Assembly: GCA_945861165.1 (NCBI GenBank)
Contig: CAMATO010000025.1
Location: forward strand, 1 to 13,550
Origin: Bifidobacterium breve
GTDB taxonomy: Bacteria; Actinomycetota; Actinomycetes; S36-B12; UBA5976
Direction of reading: 5' to 3'
DNA: 13,550 bases
Part shown: one piece after another, positions 13,012 to 13,550 of the stretch
Layout of the letters: each line of letters starts with the position of its first letter
How positions within the stretch are numbered: position 1 is the first letter of the stretch
Program-made: the position numbers and the translations under genes
Notes under the pieces: generated by a model
What the model was told of the DNA's origin: nothing
The model's database searches: none
Seen by the model: the letters and a program-made list of their open reading frames with translations, nothing else

Positions 13012-13206
13012 ATGTCGAACGAGGCAAATGAAAGCCCTAATTTACTTTCCCCTGGGGAAGTAGCTGAGATGTTTCGAGTAGATCCCAAAACTGTGACACG
13101 TTGGGCCAAGGCGGGCAAGCTCTCCGCGGTTAAAACCTTGGGTGGGCATAGGCGATATCACGCTCATGAAGTGCACGAACTTTTACGCAAAATTCAAGAT
13201 AAATAA
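13012..13206 (+). CDS. bldC: BldC developmental regulator orthologue
   Basis: A 64-residue protein: a short acidic N-terminus (MSNEANESPN), then LLSPGEVAEMFRVDPKTVTR, WAKAGKL, KTLGGHRRYH and HEVHELLRKIQ. This is almost the Streptomyces BldC sequence, a MerR-like winged helix-turn-helix without an effector domain that binds direct repeats cooperatively. In Streptomyces it holds back development; in a unicellular planktonic actinobacterium its role must be different and is unknown. The ATG is set by GGGAGG (12999-13004) seven bases before it. It has its own promoter and a hairpin terminator-like sequence just after its stop. A second, shorter BldC-like protein is encoded 1.4 kb upstream on the other strand. 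Confidence 0.95.
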   Translation: MSNEANESPNLLSPGEVAEMFRVDPKTVTRWAKAGKLSAVKTLGGHRRYHAHEVHELLRKIQDK

Positions 13207-13210
13207 CAAC

Positions 13211-13237
13211 CTCCGGCTATGAGGCCGGGGTGCTTTA
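13211..13237 (+). terminator. Terminator-like hairpin after bldC
   Basis: CTCCGGC (13211-13217) pairs with GCCGGGG (13224-13230), seven pairs with one G-U, around loop TATGAG, followed by TGCTTTA. It starts four bases after the bldC stop. The T-run is weak and interrupted, as is common in Actinobacteria. Confidence 0.6.
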
Positions 13238-13253
13238 TAGACCTACATGGCGT

Positions 13254-13326
13254 ATCCTTAATCCCATCTAACCTACGCTTCGGTAAGTTACCAATCCGAA
13301 GGTTAGTGGCCCTTTAACTTAAGGAT
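13254..13326 (+). promoter_or_regulatory. Foldable leader that can hide the Shine-Dalgarno sequence
   Basis: ATCCTTAA (13254-13261) is exactly complementary to TTAAGGAT (13319-13326), which contains the AAGGA ribosome binding site seven bases before the ATG at 13334. Inside lies a second stem, CTAACCT (13268-13274) with AGGTTAG (13300-13306), then TCGG (13280-13283) with CCGA (13296-13299). Within that, GGTA (13282-13285) can instead pair with TACC (13289-13292), giving an alternative fold. This is the layout of a cis-acting translational switch. I match it to no known riboswitch class. Confidence 0.5.
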
Positions 13327-13333
13327 TAAACCC

Positions 13334-13550
13334 ATGACGGCTCTTGGTCTTCCTCCAATTATTCAAGGTGGCATGGGTGCAGCTGTTTCTTCATGGGGCT
13401 TAGCAAAAGAAGTTGCCAAATGTGGTCACCTCGGAGTTGTCTCAGGAACCGCTTTGGAATCAGTGGTAGCCAGACGTTTACAAGATGGTGACACTGGTGG
13501 TCACATGAGAGAAGCTTTAAAACATTTTCCTTACCCTGCCATAGCAGATC
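13334..13550 (+). CDS. Nitronate monooxygenase-like FMN enzyme (3' truncated)
   Basis: Only the first 72 residues are in the window. They read MTALGLPPIIQGGMGAAVSS, WGLAKEVAKCGHLGVVSGTA, LESVVARRLQDGDTGGHMRE and ALKHFPYPAIAD. PPIIQGGMG, followed by a G-H-L-G-V-V-S-G-T strand, is the N-terminal FMN-binding part of the 2-nitropropane dioxygenase/nitronate monooxygenase TIM-barrel family. VVARRLQDGDTGGHMR is typical of an actinobacterial subgroup also resembling PfaD-type enoyl reductases, so the true reaction may not involve nitronates. The ATG is set by AAGGA (13321-13325). The gene lies downstream of bldC and its terminator, and its ribosome binding site is in the outer stem of the leader at 13254-13326, suggesting regulated translation. 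The catalytic C-terminal part cannot be inspected. Confidence 0.82.
   Translation, partial: MTALGLPPIIQGGMGAAVSSWGLAKEVAKCGHLGVVSGTALESVVARRLQDGDTGGHMREALKHFPYPAIAD

Noticed and set aside
13247..13261. Four-codon frame M-A-Y-P-stop in the leader of the nitronate-monooxygenase-like gene, with TATAGA just before it
   Set aside because: Too short to support as a leader peptide without conservation data; chance ATGs of this length are common.
1..13550. Mobile elements, integrases, CRISPR arrays, tRNA or rRNA genes
   Set aside because: I looked for repeat arrays, terminal repeats, transposase-like frames and tRNA cloverleaf or CCA ends and saw none that hold up.

Overview
The window is AT-rich, densely coded bacterial chromosome from an actinobacterium, most plausibly a streamlined low-GC planktonic lineage of the freshwater acI / Nanopelagicales type. 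The actinobacterial assignment rests on a clear BldC regulator, a DUF3073 protein, an SCP-like (PF17844-type) protein, GTG/TTG starts and apparently leaderless promoters. The lineage within Actinobacteria is inference from base composition and compactness. I saw no tRNA, rRNA, insertion sequence, integrase or CRISPR array.

Region 1 (1-2134) has mixed strands: the 3' part of a short-chain dehydrogenase; a short alpha/beta-hydrolase-like gene that seems to have lost its catalytic residues; a DedA membrane protein divergent from it; and pyrE, which shares a palindromic TTAA stop with dedA.

Region 2 (2239-10879) is a co-directional run of eight genes with gaps of 40 bp or less: class I fructose-bisphosphate aldolase, a renalase-like FAD oxidoreductase, purA, a class III aminotransferase, purB, galE, an SCP-like protein and a PotD-like lipoprotein. 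PurA and PurB act on the route from IMP to AMP, and PurB also serves in IMP synthesis. With PyrE they give the block a nucleotide-synthesis theme. The aminotransferase and PotD-like lipoprotein hint at amine or polyamine use.

Region 3 (10880-13550) is regulatory. It holds a YqeY/GatB-like protein, a second short BldC-like gene (58 aa), a divergent GAF-LuxR regulator, DUF3073 (54 aa), BldC with promoter and terminator, and the start of a nitronate-monooxygenase-like gene. That last gene is preceded by a foldable leader whose outer stem covers the Shine-Dalgarno sequence. In Streptomyces and Mycobacterium, as I recall, SCP-like protein, purF, purM and DUF3073 lie close together, with bldC also nearby in Streptomyces. 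Here purF and purM are absent from that position, which is taken by the lipoprotein, yqeY, the bldC paralogue and the LuxR gene.

The most interesting places are the divergent control region 11598-11760, the foldable leader 13254-13326, the paired BldC proteins and the degenerate hydrolase.
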